NCBI RefSeq assembly: GCF_023630195.1
Contig: NZ_JALPKN010000005.1
Span: 1-32,278, forward strand
DNA from: Actinotalea sp. C106
Lineage (GTDB): Bacteria > Actinomycetota > Actinomycetes > Actinomycetales > Cellulomonadaceae
Direction: 5' to 3'
Length of the DNA stretch: 32,278 nt
Part shown: positions 11,366-20,186 of the stretch, piece by piece
Layout of the letters: each line of letters starts with the position of its first letter
Position numbering within the stretch: position 1 is the first letter of the stretch
Made by a program: the position numbers and the translations under genes
Notes under the pieces: generated by a model
What the model was told of the DNA's origin: nothing
Databases searched by the model: none
What the model saw: only the letters and a program-made list of their open reading frames with translations

Positions 11366-14300
11366 GTGCGATCACGAACGGTGCCACGCCCGACAGGTCT
11401 CGTCGGCCTGCTCGGTCTGTCCCTGCTCGGCGCGATGATGACGACGGCAGCCCTGCCGACGCCCGCGCACGCCGACGACCTGCCCCCGCAGCAGCCCGGC
11501 GTCACCTTGCGCACGTACGTGCTGGGCGCCGCCCCGCAGGCGATCTGCGACATCAGGCCCGGCACGACGCCGAACGTCGACAAGCGGATGGCCACGATCG
11601 ACTACACGACGCACGAGCAGTTCGGGGCTGTGGACAGCTTCCGCACCGACGTGCTCGCCACCCTGCACGCCCCGGCCGACGGGGAGTACACCTTCCGACT
11701 GACCAGCGACGACGGCTCGCGTCTGCTCCTGGACGACCAGCTCGTCGTCGACCACGACGGCCTGCACGAGGCGACCGCCAAGGAGGGGGTCGTCTCCTTG
11801 GCGGCAGGTCACCACGCCCTGCTCGTCGAGTACTTCGACGCCGGCTACGACCAGGTGCTGCGCCTGGAGTGGCGCACGCCGGGTGCGGAGGACTTCGTCC
11901 TGGTGCCCGAGTCGGCGCTCAGCACCGATCGCGACGTCGTGCGGGTGACGGCCCCGGGCACGAAGTACTGCGCGGGGGACACCGACACCCCGGGCGACGG
12001 ACTGCGTCTGGACGCGGTGCACCCCGACTACACGCTCACCGATCTGCTGCCTGAGGGCTTCGAGCCGATGGTCTCGGCCCTCGACTGGACCGAGGACGGG
12101 GACCTCGTGCTCGTCACCTCCGGCTCGGTGAGCCCCTCCGGGCCCGTGCCGGACCCCGAGCCGGGGGAGGTCTTCGTCCTGGGCAACGTGACCGGGGAGA
12201 CGAGCGCCGAGGACGTGACCGTCACCAAGGTCGCCACCGGTCTGCTCAACCCGATGGGTGTTGCGGTGGTCGACGGCTCGATCTACGTCTCGGAGCGGGA
12301 CCGGCTGACCGAGCTGACCCCGGACACCGACGGCGACGGGCTCCGCGAGCACCGGACGGTGGCGGAGTGGCCCTACGGCGAGAACTTCCACGAGTTCGCG
12401 TTCGGGCTGCTGCACGACGAGGACCACTTCTACGTGACGTTGTCCGTGGCGATCGACAACGGTGGCGCGACCACCGACCCGCAGCCTGCCGAGAACCGGG
12501 GGACGAGCCTCAGGATCGACCGCGAGACAGGTGAGGTCGAGTACGTGGCCGGTGGTCTGCGCACCCCCAACGGCCTCGGTTGGGGCCCCGGTGGTGAGCT
12601 CTTCGTCATGGACAACCAGGGGGCGTGGCTGCCCTCCTCGAAGCTGGTCCACATCAAGGAAGGCCGCTTCTTCAACCACTACACGACCCCGGCGGGGCCC
12701 TTCGACGCCCAGCCGGCGACCGCGCCGGTGCTGTGGCTCCCGCAGAACGAGATCGCGAACTCGCCGAGCAACCCCGTCCTGCTCGAGGAGGGTCCGTTCG
12801 CCGGTCAGATGCTCTTCGGCGACGTCACCTACGGCGGCCTGCAGCGGGCGTTCCTCGAGGAGGTGGGCGGTGAGTACCAAGGTGCGGCCTTCCGCCACAC
12901 CGCGGGGCTCCAGGCCGGCGTCAACCGGACCGTCGTCGGGCCGGACGGCGCCATCTACGTCGGTGAGATCGGCGAGGCGGGGAACTGGAGCGAGAGCGGC
13001 AAGCTCGACTACGGGCTCCAGAAGCTCACCCCCACGGGCACCGATGCGTTCGACATGACCTCGATGAGCGTCACCGAGGACGGGTTCGCGGTCCGCTACA
13101 CCCAGCCGCTCTCGGAGGAGACCGCCCAGCGGATCAGCGCGGACGCTGCGGACGGCTACCAGGTGCAGCAGTGGCGGTACGTGCCCACGCAGCAGTACGG
13201 CGGACCGAAGATCGACGAGGAGGTGCTCGTCGTCCAGGGTGCCGAGGTGTCGTCAGACCGTCGGACCGTCCGCCTCACGATCGACGGGTTGAAGCCCGAC
13301 CGCGTGGTGCACCTGCGTTCCCCGCGGCCCTTCACCGACGTCGGCGGAACCGAGCTGTGGAGCACCGAGGCCTGGTACACGCTGAACACGATCCCCGGCT
13401 ACGAGGCCCCGGACGACCTCGGCTACCACGAGGCCGAGGAGGCCCAGATGCTCGGCGGTGCGAGCATCGCGGCCGACCACAGCGGGTACTCCGGCTCGGG
13501 CTTCACGGCTGGGCTGCAGGGCCCTGGCGCCTCCGTGACCTTCACGACCGAGGTCGACGAGGCGGGCACCGTCCCGATCCACGTGCGCTACTCCAACGGG
13601 CCGAACCCGTTCGCGGGGGCCAAGCAGATGACGCTGCGCGTCAACGGCGCGCAGGTAGCTCCGGTCGAGTTCCCGAGCACGGGGGACTGGAAGACCTGGA
13701 GCACCCTCACTCGAGACGTCGAGCTGCAGGAGGGCACCAACACGATCTCCTTCCGCTACGAGGCCGGCGATGACGGGAACGTCAACATCGACGTGCTGCG
13801 GGTGGGGGCCGAGCCTGACATCTGCTCCCCGATCACCCCGGAGGACGGCTACACCGCGATCTTCGACGGCACCCTGGCGAGCCTGGACGACTGGCGGCTG
13901 GCCGGAGCGGGTTCCTTCGGTCGCCAGTCCGACTGCAGCCTGCGCACCAGCGGTGGGCTGGGCCTGCTCTGGTACACGGCTCAGGAGTTCGAGGAGTACA
14001 GCCTCAAGCTGGACTGGAAGCTCGTGAAGGATGACAACGGTGGCGTCTTCGTCGGGTTCCCGAACCCGGGGGACGACCCGTGGGTCGCCGTCGACCAGGG
14101 CTACGAGATCCAGATCGACGCCAGCGACGCGGAGGACCGGACGACCGGCGCGATCTACACCTTCCAGGGAGCCGACGTCGAGGCGGTGGCCGAGGCGCTG
14201 AACCCCGTGGGGCAGTGGAACGCGTACGAGATCGAGGTCTCGGAAGGCACCATCCGGGTGCACCTCAACGGCGTGCTCGTCAACGACTTCGCCAGCACGG

Positions 14301-15526
14301 ATCCCGCTCGCGATCTCTCCTCGGGCTTCATCGGGGTGCAGAACCACGGCGCCGGGGAGGCGGTGTCCTACCGGGACGTGCGCATCCGGGCCACCGCGTC
14401 GCCCGTCCGCTCCTACGAGCTCGAGGACGGCGTCCTCGACGGCGGTGCGGAGGTCGGCACCGAGCACGCGGGGTACTCCGGCACCGGCTACGTGCAGGGC
14501 TTCCACAACCCCGGTGCAGGGGTGTCGACGATGGTGGCGGTCGACGCCGCCGGCACCTACCCGGTGACCTTGCGCTACGCGAACGGCCCGCACCCGTTCG
14601 AGGGCCCGAAGACGGTGTCGGTGCTGGTCGACGGCGCTGACCGCGGGCAGCTCACGTTGCCGAGCACGGGGCAGTGGACGCAGTGGTCGAGCATCACGAC
14701 GAACCTCGTCCTGCCGCAGGGCGAGAGCGCCGTGACCTTGCGGTACGCGGACGGGGACGACGGCAACGTCAACCTGGACCGGCTCCGCCTCGGCGAGCCG
14801 GTCCCCACCACGGCGCCCGTCACGACGGCGACGGTGACCCCGGAACCCGCGAACGGGTGGCACACGGTCGAACCCACGGTGACCCTGGTGGCCGAGGACG
14901 ACCAGGGCGTCGCGTCGACCGAGTACCGGGTCGACGACGGCGACTGGCTCACCTACGAGGAGCCCTTCCTCGTGGCCGGCGAGGGTGAGCGCACGGTGTC
15001 CTTCCGCTCGACAGGCACCTCGGGCACCGTCGAGGAGGTGTCGAGCATCGTGGTCGCGGTCGACACCGTGGCCCCCGAGGTGCTTCTCGAGGACGGCGCC
15101 AGGACGTACACGATCGACCAGGAGGTCGCGATCGGGTGCACCGCGACCGACCCCGCCCCCGGGTCAGGAGTCGCCTCGTCGACCTGCGCCGACCTCGCGT
15201 CCCCAGCCTGGGAGCACGGCGTGGGATCGCACACGCTGACCGCCTCGGCGACCGACGTGGCCGGAAACGTCGGGGAGGCCTCCACCGAGGTGAGCGTCAC
15301 GGTCACGTACGGGTCGCTGCGCGCCCTGGTGCACCGGTTCAGCGACAGGTGGCTCGTGACGGTCGGCCTGAACACGACCTTGACCGTGGCCGAGCACATC
15401 CGGAGCAGCACGGTGCGGCACTGGCTCCTCGCCTCCTTCGACCGGCAGGTCGCCGCCCAGACGGGCAGGGCGTTCACCGCGGAGGAGAGCAGCGTCCTGC
15501 GGGCGTCGGCGGCAGCCCTTCCCTGA
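11366..15526 (+). CDS. Secreted multimodular PA14 / propeller / CBM / DUF1080 protein
   Basis: 1386 residues from a GTG preceded by AAGGAGG. The signal peptide spans about residues 1-35 and ends ALPTPAHA. Modules in order, residues approximate: PA14 45-173 (DGEYTFRLTSDDGSRLLLDD); sorbosone/PQQ-glucose-dehydrogenase-like six-blade propeller 227-560 (NPMGVAVVDGSIYVSERD, LRTPNGLGWGPGGELFVMDN) with a beta-rich tail to about 676; CBM6/35-like 686-817 (YHEAEEAQMLGG ... NVNIDVLRV); DUF1080 3-keto-disaccharide hydrolase 827-1012 (YTAIFDGTLASLDDW, GGVFVGFPNP, GYEIQIDASD); a second CBM6/35-like 1015-1145; Ig/OmpL47-like repeats 1152-1315; and a tail resembling the FIMAH domain of actinobacterial hydrolases (FDRQVAAQTGRAFTAEE). 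There is no CxxCH heme site, no LPXTG and no C-terminal membrane helix, so it is probably released. The likely job is binding a polysaccharide or glycoside and cleaving a 3-keto linkage; the propeller's role is unknown. Confidence 0.88.
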   Translation: MRSRTVPRPTGLVGLLGLSLLGAMMTTAALPTPAHADDLPPQQPGVTLRTYVLGAAPQAICDIRPGTTPNVDKRMATIDYTTHEQFGAVDSFRTDVLATLHAPADGEYTFRLTSDDGSRLLLDDQLVVDHDGLHEATAKEGVVSLAAGHHALLVEYFDAGYDQVLRLEWRTPGAEDFVLVPESALSTDRDVVRVTAPGTKYCAGDTDTPGDGLRLDAVHPDYTLTDLLPEGFEPMVSALDWTEDGDLVLVTSGSVSPSGPVPDPEPGEVFVLGNVTGETSAEDVTVTKVATGLLNPMGVAVVDGSIYVSERDRLTELTPDTDGDGLREHRTVAEWPYGENFHEFAFGLLHDEDHFYVTLSVAIDNGGATTDPQPAENRGTSLRIDRETGEVEYVAGGLRTPNGLGWGPGGELFVMDNQGAWLPSSKLVHIKEGRFFNHYTTPAGPFDAQPATAPVLWLPQNEIANSPSNPVLLEEGPFAGQMLFGDVTYGGLQRAFLEEVGGEYQGAAFRHTAGLQAGVNRTVVGPDGAIYVGEIGEAGNWSESGKLDYGLQKLTPTGTDAFDMTSMSVTEDGFAVRYTQPLSEETAQRISADAADGYQVQQWRYVPTQQYGGPKIDEEVLVVQGAEVSSDRRTVRLTIDGLKPDRVVHLRSPRPFTDVGGTELWSTEAWYTLNTIPGYEAPDDLGYHEAEEAQMLGGASIAADHSGYSGSGFTAGLQGPGASVTFTTEVDEAGTVPIHVRYSNGPNPFAGAKQMTLRVNGAQVAPVEFPSTGDWKTWSTLTRDVELQEGTNTISFRYEAGDDGNVNIDVLRVGAEPDICSPITPEDGYTAIFDGTLASLDDWRLAGAGSFGRQSDCSLRTSGGLGLLWYTAQEFEEYSLKLDWKLVKDDNGGVFVGFPNPGDDPWVAVDQGYEIQIDASDAEDRTTGAIYTFQGADVEAVAEALNPVGQWNAYEIEVSEGTIRVHLNGVLVNDFASTDPARDLSSGFIGVQNHGAGEAVSYRDVRIRATASPVRSYELEDGVLDGGAEVGTEHAGYSGTGYVQGFHNPGAGVSTMVAVDAAGTYPVTLRYANGPHPFEGPKTVSVLVDGADRGQLTLPSTGQWTQWSSITTNLVLPQGESAVTLRYADGDDGNVNLDRLRLGEPVPTTAPVTTATVTPEPANGWHTVEPTVTLVAEDDQGVASTEYRVDDGDWLTYEEPFLVAGEGERTVSFRSTGTSGTVEEVSSIVVAVDTVAPEVLLEDGARTYTIDQEVAIGCTATDPAPGSGVASSTCADLASPAWEHGVGSHTLTASATDVAGNVGEASTEVSVTVTYGSLRALVHRFSDRWLVTVGLNTTLTVAEHIRSSTVRHWLLASFDRQVAAQTGRAFTAEESSVLRASAAALP

Positions 15527-15567
15527 CGTGAGGGCGTGCCCCCGACGGACGGGGGCACGCCCTCACG
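15527..15567 (+). terminator. 17-bp perfect terminator hairpin
   Basis: CGTGAGGGCGTGCCCCC (15527-15543) pairs perfectly with GGGGGCACGCCCTCACG (15551-15567) around a 7-nt loop. It starts at the base right after the stop of the secreted-protein gene. There is no T-run, which is common for terminators in GC-rich actinobacteria. It marks the end of the first carbohydrate island. Confidence 0.85.
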
Positions 15568-15601
15568 TGCCCTGACGCCCACGGGGGTGATACTGGGGGG
15601 C

Positions 15602-16129
15602 ATGATCTCCGCCGAGCTCGCCGTGGCCCTCCGAGACGCGGGGGTCCGCTGGCGGCCCGCTGCGGGGGACAGGTTCGTCATCCCCCAGCCCGAGCTCGAC
15701 GGCGAGATCTTCACCCTGAGCGAGATGACCATCGAGGCCCGCGAGTACTCCACGGGCACGGTCCTGGGCTTCAACGGCACCACGGAGTGGGCCCTGGACT
15801 CGGTCGCCCAGGACGAGGCCCTGTGGCTGCCTCGCGAGGACCAGCTGCGCGAGCTGCTCGGCGGCACCTTCGTCTCCCTCGCCCAGGTGTCGGCCGCAGA
15901 CGACCAGGACGACGCGGGCTCGGTCGAGAGCGCTCGCGACGGCGCCGTGGGGGAGGAGCCTCTGACCGAGCGGGGGCACCGCGACGAGGAGCCGGGCCCG
16001 GCCCTCCTCTTCGAGGTCACGACCCGTGGGAGCCGCGGCACGGTCGAGGTCCACGCGGCGCCGAGCGCCGCCGACGCCTACGCCCTGGCCCTGCTCGCCC
16101 TCGTCGAGCGGGCCACCACCGACGCGTGA
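15602..16129 (+). CDS. Conserved actinobacterial hypothetical protein
   Basis: A 175-residue soluble protein without signal peptide or membrane segment. I recognise its first 90 residues (ISAELAVALRDAGVRWRPA, FVIPQPELDGEIFTLSEM, GFNGTTEWALDSV, EALWLPREDQLRELLGG) as a family widespread in actinobacteria that automatic pipelines often label 'pilus assembly protein CpaE'; nothing here resembles a CpaE ATPase, as there is no P-loop. The middle (about residues 98-130) is an acidic, low-complexity linker, and a short second domain follows (ALLFEVTTRGSRGTVEVHAAPSAADAYALALLALV). A GATACT and a G-run precede the ATG. The frame is open further upstream, but that part overlaps the terminator region. It sits just before gatC; its function is unknown. 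Confidence 0.8.
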   Translation: MISAELAVALRDAGVRWRPAAGDRFVIPQPELDGEIFTLSEMTIEAREYSTGTVLGFNGTTEWALDSVAQDEALWLPREDQLRELLGGTFVSLAQVSAADDQDDAGSVESARDGAVGEEPLTERGHRDEEPGPALLFEVTTRGSRGTVEVHAAPSAADAYALALLALVERATTDA

Positions 16130-16170
16130 CGCGCCCGGTCGGCGCGCCTCGGGCCGTCCCGTGGCACCAC

Positions 16171-16176
16171 TAGACT
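16171..16176 (+). promoter_or_regulatory. -10 element of the gatCAB operon
   Basis: TAGACT ends eight bases before the gatC ATG and no Shine-Dalgarno sequence intervenes, so gatC is probably read from a leaderless mRNA. No convincing -35 is visible. Confidence 0.5.
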
Positions 16177-16184
16177 CACCGACC

Positions 16185-16481
16185 ATGTCCACCATCTCCC
16201 GCGAGGAGGTCGCACGCCTGGCTGGTCTGGCCAGGATCGACCTGACCGAGTCCGAGCTCACACGACTGGCCGGGGAGCTCGACGTCATCGTCGACTCCGT
16301 CGCCAAGGTCAGCGAGATCGCCACCGACGACGTCGCGGCGACCAGCCACCCGCTGCCGCTGACCAACGTCTTCCGTGCGGACGTGCCCGAGGAGCCCCTG
16401 CCCGTCGCCGACGCCCTGGCCGGCGCACCGTCGGCCGAGGGCGGCCGCTTCGCCGTCCCGCAGATCCTCGAGGAGGACTGA
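16185..16481 (+). CDS. gatC: Aspartyl/glutamyl-tRNA amidotransferase subunit C
   Basis: 98 residues, the normal size for the small subunit that bridges GatA and GatB in the complex converting Glu-tRNA(Gln) and Asp-tRNA(Asn) to the amidated forms. The family signature is at the start ([22 protein letters not shown]), followed by [29 protein letters not shown] and a C-terminal [10 protein letters not shown]. Its TGA overlaps the gatA ATG by one base (TGATG). The tRNA species served cannot be told from these genes alone. Confidence 0.97.
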   Translation: MSTISREEVARLAGLARIDLTESELTRLAGELDVIVDSVAKVSEIATDDVAATSHPLPLTNVFRADVPEEPLPVADALAGAPSAEGGRFAVPQILEED

Positions 16482-18019
16482 TGGCCACCCAGCCGTCCAG
16501 CGACCTGACCCGCCGCACCGCGGCCCAGCTCGCCGAGGCCCTGCGCGCCGGTGAGGTCACCAGCGTCGAGGTCACCCAGGCCCACCTGGACCGGATCGCC
16601 GCGGTCGACGGCGCGGTCCACGCCTTCCTGCACGTCTGCGCCGAGGAGGCCCTCGCGACCGCCCGCGAGGTCGACGCACGACGCGCCGCCGGTGAGGAGC
16701 TCCACCCGCTCGCGGGGGTGCCGATCGCCGTCAAGGACGTGGTCGTGACCAAGGGGCTGCCGACCACGGCGGGCTCGAAGATCCTCGAGGGCTGGGTGCC
16801 GCCCTACGACGCGACCCTCGTCGAGCGGCTGCGTGCGGCCGGCCTGCCGATCCTCGGCAAGACCAACATGGACGAGTTCGCGATGGGCTCCTCGACCGAG
16901 CACTCGGCCTACGGCAACACCCACAACCCCTGGGACCTGGATCGGATCCCCGGCGGCTCAGGGGGCGGTAGCGCGGCGGCGCTCGCGGCCTACGAGGCCC
17001 CGCTGGCCATCGGCACGGACACCGGCGGCTCGATCCGTCAGCCCGGCGCCGTCACGGGGACGGTCGGCGTCAAGCCCACCTACGGGGGCGTGTCGCGTTA
17101 CGGCCTCATCGCCCTGGCCTCGAGCCTGGACCAGGCGGGCCCCGTGACCCGGACCGTCCTGGACTCGGCGCTGCTGCACGAGGTCATCGGCGGGCACGAC
17201 CCGCGCGACGCGACCTCGCTGCCCGAGGACCTGCCGGGGCTCGTGGCCGCGGCTCGGGCCGGGCAGGGCGGGGACCTCACCGGGGTGCGGGTCGGCGTGG
17301 TCGACGAGCTCAACGGCGAGGGCTACCAGCCCGGGGTCCGAGCGCGCTTCGAGGAGTCCCTCGAGCTGCTCCGGGGCGCCGGGGCCGAGGTCGTGCACGT
17401 CTCGTGCCCGCACTTCGGGCACGCCCTCGCTGCCTACTACCTGATCCTGCCGAGCGAGGCCTCGAGCAACCTGGCCAAGTTCGACGGCATGCGGTTCGGC
17501 CTGCGGGTCGAGCCGACCGAGGGGACCGTGACAGCCGAGCGCGTCATGGCCGCCACCCGGGGCCAGGGCTTCGGGGACGAGGTCAAGCGCCGCATCATCC
17601 TGGGCACCTACGCGCTCTCGGCGGGCTACTACGACGCCTACTACGGCAGCGCCCAGAAGGTGCGGACCCTCATCCAGCAGGACTTCGCGGCCGCCTTCGA
17701 GCAGGCCGACGTGCTGGTCTCGCCGACGGCGCCGACCACGGCCTTCAAGCTGGGCGAGAAGCTCGACGACCCGCTCGCGATGTACCTCAACGACGTCGCG
17801 ACCATCCCCGCCAACCTCGCCGGGGTCCCGGGCATGTCCCTGCCCAACGGGTTGTCGGACGACGGCCTGCCCGTGGGCTTCCAGATCCTCGCCCCGGCCC
17901 GTGCCGACGACCGCCTCTACCGGGTGGGCGCCGCCCTGGAGACCCTGCTCGAGCGCGAGTGGGGCGGACCGCTGCTGAACCGTGCACCCGAGCTCGCGAC
18001 CGAGGGGACCACCCGATGA
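16481..18019 (+). CDS. gatA: Aspartyl/glutamyl-tRNA amidotransferase subunit A
   Basis: A 512-residue amidase-signature enzyme that releases ammonia from glutamine for the tRNA transamidation reaction. The Ser-cisSer-Lys triad is visible: Lys85 in VPIAVKDVV, Ser160 in [10 protein letters not shown] and Ser184 in [12 protein letters not shown]. The last reads RQPGAV where many GatA have RQPA. The substrate-binding tail [13 protein letters not shown] ... [10 protein letters not shown] is complete. The stop overlaps the gatB start in an ATGA, which keeps subunit synthesis coupled. Confidence 0.98.
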   Translation: MATQPSSDLTRRTAAQLAEALRAGEVTSVEVTQAHLDRIAAVDGAVHAFLHVCAEEALATAREVDARRAAGEELHPLAGVPIAVKDVVVTKGLPTTAGSKILEGWVPPYDATLVERLRAAGLPILGKTNMDEFAMGSSTEHSAYGNTHNPWDLDRIPGGSGGGSAAALAAYEAPLAIGTDTGGSIRQPGAVTGTVGVKPTYGGVSRYGLIALASSLDQAGPVTRTVLDSALLHEVIGGHDPRDATSLPEDLPGLVAAARAGQGGDLTGVRVGVVDELNGEGYQPGVRARFEESLELLRGAGAEVVHVSCPHFGHALAAYYLILPSEASSNLAKFDGMRFGLRVEPTEGTVTAERVMAATRGQGFGDEVKRRIILGTYALSAGYYDAYYGSAQKVRTLIQQDFAAAFEQADVLVSPTAPTTAFKLGEKLDDPLAMYLNDVATIPANLAGVPGMSLPNGLSDDGLPVGFQILAPARADDRLYRVGAALETLLEREWGGPLLNRAPELATEGTTR

Positions 18020-19527
18020 GCACCACGACCCCGCCCCTGGTGGACTACGACGACGCCCTCGCGCGGTTCGACCCCGTCATCGGCATCGAGGTGCACGTCG
18101 AGCTCGGCACGGCGACCAAGATGTTCGACGGTGCCTCGACCGAGTTCGGTGCCGAGCCCAACACGCAGGTGACCCCGGTCTCGCTGGGCCTGCCGGGGGC
18201 GCTGCCCGCTCTGAACGGCAAGGCCGTCGAGTCGGCGATCAAGATCGGGCTCGCGCTGAACTGCGAGATCGCCGAGCTGTGCCGGTTCGCGCGCAAGAAC
18301 TACTTCTACCCCGACGTCCCCAAGAACTTCCAGACCTCGCAGTACGACGAGCCGATCGCCTTCGACGGCTGGATCGACATCGAGCTCGACGACGGCGAGG
18401 TGGTGCGCGTCGAGATCGAGCGCGCCCACATGGAGGAGGACGCCGGCAAGAACACCCACGTCGGTGGCGCGACCGGCCGGATCCACGGGGCCGAGTACTC
18501 CCTGGTCGACTACAACCGGGCCGGTATCCCGCTGGTCGAGATCGTCACCCGTCCCATCACCGGGGTGGGCGAGCGGGCCCCCGAGGTGGCCCGCGCCTAC
18601 GTCCAGACCCTGCGAGACATCTTCCGGGCGCTGGACGTCTCCGAGGCGAGGATGGAGCGCGGCAACGTGCGCGCCGACGTCAACGTCTCGCTGCGCGCGA
18701 CCCCCGAGGCGCCCTTGGGCACCCGGACCGAGACCAAGAACGTCAACAGCTTCCGGTCGGTCGAGCGGGCCGTGCGCCACGAGATCTCTCGTCAGGCTGG
18801 GGTCCTGGACGCCGGGCGCACCGTGACCCAGGAGACCCGGCACTGGCACGAGGACACCGGGGTCACGACCGCTGGCCGCGTGAAGTCCGACGCCGAGGAC
18901 TACCGCTACTTCCCCGAGCCGGACCTGGTGCCCGTCGCGCCCAGCCGGGCGTGGGTCGAGGAGATCCGTGCGACCCTGCCCGAGATGCCCGTGGCGCGCC
19001 GCCGCCGGCTGCAGACGGAGTGGGGCTACGCCGACGCCGAGATGCGTGACGTGGTCAACGCGGGGGCGATCGAGCTCATCGAGGCCACCGTCGCCGCCGG
19101 GGCCGCCCCTGCGGCGGCCCGCAAGTGGTGGATGGGTGAGCTCGCCCGCACGGCCAAGACCGAGGGTGTCGAGCTGGCCGACCTCCCCGTGACCCCGGAG
19201 CAGATCGGTCAGCTCCAGCAGCTGGTCGACGCCGGCCGGGTCAACGACAAGCTCGCCCGCCAGGTCCTGTCCGGGGTGCTGGCGGGGGAGGGTAGCCCCG
19301 AGGAGGTCGTCACCGCGCGCGGTCTCGAGGTGGTCTCCGACGACGGGGCGCTGGTCGCCGCGGTGGACGAGGCCCTCGCGGCACAGCCGGACGTGGTCGA
19401 GAAGATCCGTGGCGGCAACCAGGGACCGATCGGCGCGATCATCGGTGCGGTCATGAAGGCGACGCGCGGCCAGGCCGACGCGGGCAGGGTCCGGGAGATC
19501 GTCCTCGAGCGGGTCCAGCAGGGCTGA
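18016..19527 (+). CDS. gatB: Aspartyl/glutamyl-tRNA amidotransferase subunit B
   Basis: 503 residues: the kinase-like subunit that binds the misacylated tRNA and activates its side-chain carboxylate with ATP. The N-terminal signature [17 protein letters not shown] and the conserved blocks [34 protein letters not shown] and [14 protein letters not shown] are intact. The YqeY-like tRNA-binding domain occupies roughly the last 110 residues ([17 protein letters not shown] ... [19 protein letters not shown]). The frame extends upstream inside gatA, but homology begins at this ATG, which overlaps the gatA stop. It is the last gene of the gatCAB operon. Confidence 0.98.
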   Translation: MSTTTPPLVDYDDALARFDPVIGIEVHVELGTATKMFDGASTEFGAEPNTQVTPVSLGLPGALPALNGKAVESAIKIGLALNCEIAELCRFARKNYFYPDVPKNFQTSQYDEPIAFDGWIDIELDDGEVVRVEIERAHMEEDAGKNTHVGGATGRIHGAEYSLVDYNRAGIPLVEIVTRPITGVGERAPEVARAYVQTLRDIFRALDVSEARMERGNVRADVNVSLRATPEAPLGTRTETKNVNSFRSVERAVRHEISRQAGVLDAGRTVTQETRHWHEDTGVTTAGRVKSDAEDYRYFPEPDLVPVAPSRAWVEEIRATLPEMPVARRRRLQTEWGYADAEMRDVVNAGAIELIEATVAAGAAPAAARKWWMGELARTAKTEGVELADLPVTPEQIGQLQQLVDAGRVNDKLARQVLSGVLAGEGSPEEVVTARGLEVVSDDGALVAAVDEALAAQPDVVEKIRGGNQGPIGAIIGAVMKATRGQADAGRVREIVLERVQQG

Positions 19528-19529
19528 GG

Positions 19530-19576
19530 CCGACCCTCGCTAGGCTCAGCAGCAGCCGTCCGCCTCAGCGGGTCGG
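19530..19576 (+). other. Imperfect inverted repeat after gatB
   Basis: CCGACCC (19530-19536) and GGGTCGG (19570-19576) are exact complements, with further inner pairing (GCTAGG against CCTCAGC, with bulges). The loop region includes a TAGGCT at 19541-19546 that could serve as a -10 for the next gene. It may be a weak terminator or a leader structure. Confidence 0.4.
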
Positions 19577-19597
19577 CGCCGAGGTGAGGAGCCCGTC

Positions 19598-20179
19598 ATG
19601 CAGACCCCCGTCCTGGCCGGAGAGCTCGTGACCCTCCGGCCGATCACGGCCGAGGACCTCGAGCCCATGTGGGAGATGGTCGAGGATCCCGAAGGGCGTC
19701 GCCTGACAGGCACCTCGGCGACCTTCACCCGCGAGGAGGTCGCCGAGTGGTGCGCCACGGTCGCCGACCGCCCGGACCGGGTGGACCTCGCGATCACCCA
19801 CGGCACCGACGAGTACCTGGGCGAGATCGTCCTGAACGACATCGACCGGGAGAACCAGAACGCCAACCTGCGTCTCAGCCTGCGACCCGGTCAGCGGGGC
19901 CGTGGGTTCGGCGGCGAGGCGATCGAGCTGGTCCTGGCGCACGCCTTCGGCGAGAAGCCTGAGGGCCTCGGGCTGCATCGGGTCTCGCTGGACGTGCTGA
20001 GCATCAACCCCCGTGCCCGGATGCTCTACGAGAGTCTGGGCTTCCGCACCGAGGGGCGGCTCGTCGAGAGCCACCGCGACGGCGACTTCTGGTGCGACGC
20101 GATCCTCATGGCGGTCCTCGAGGAGGACTACCGGGCCGGCCTTGGTCCGGAGCCCGAGGGCAGCGACGACCGCGGCTGA
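19598..20179 (+). CDS. GNAT-family N-acetyltransferase (RimJ/RimL-like)
   Basis: 193 residues with the RimJ/RimL layout: an opening strand LVTLRPITAEDLEPMWEMV, a central EYLGEIVLNDIDRENQNANLRL, the acetyl-CoA loop LRPGQRGRGFGGEAIEL at about residues 95-110, and the late LDVLSINPRARMLYESLGF. Relatives acetylate protein N-termini, amino-sugars or antibiotics; the substrate here is not readable. GAGGTGAGGA precedes the ATG. It is separated from gatB by 70 bp containing a TAGGCT and an inverted repeat, so it may have its own promoter. Confidence 0.88.
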   Translation: MQTPVLAGELVTLRPITAEDLEPMWEMVEDPEGRRLTGTSATFTREEVAEWCATVADRPDRVDLAITHGTDEYLGEIVLNDIDRENQNANLRLSLRPGQRGRGFGGEAIELVLAHAFGEKPEGLGLHRVSLDVLSINPRARMLYESLGFRTEGRLVESHRDGDFWCDAILMAVLEEDYRAGLGPEPEGSDDRG

Positions 20180-20186
20180 GCCGCCC

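Noticed and set aside
15602-16129. CpaE-type pilus assembly ATPase
   Set aside because: Databases may use that label, but there is no P-loop or receiver domain and no pilus gene nearby.
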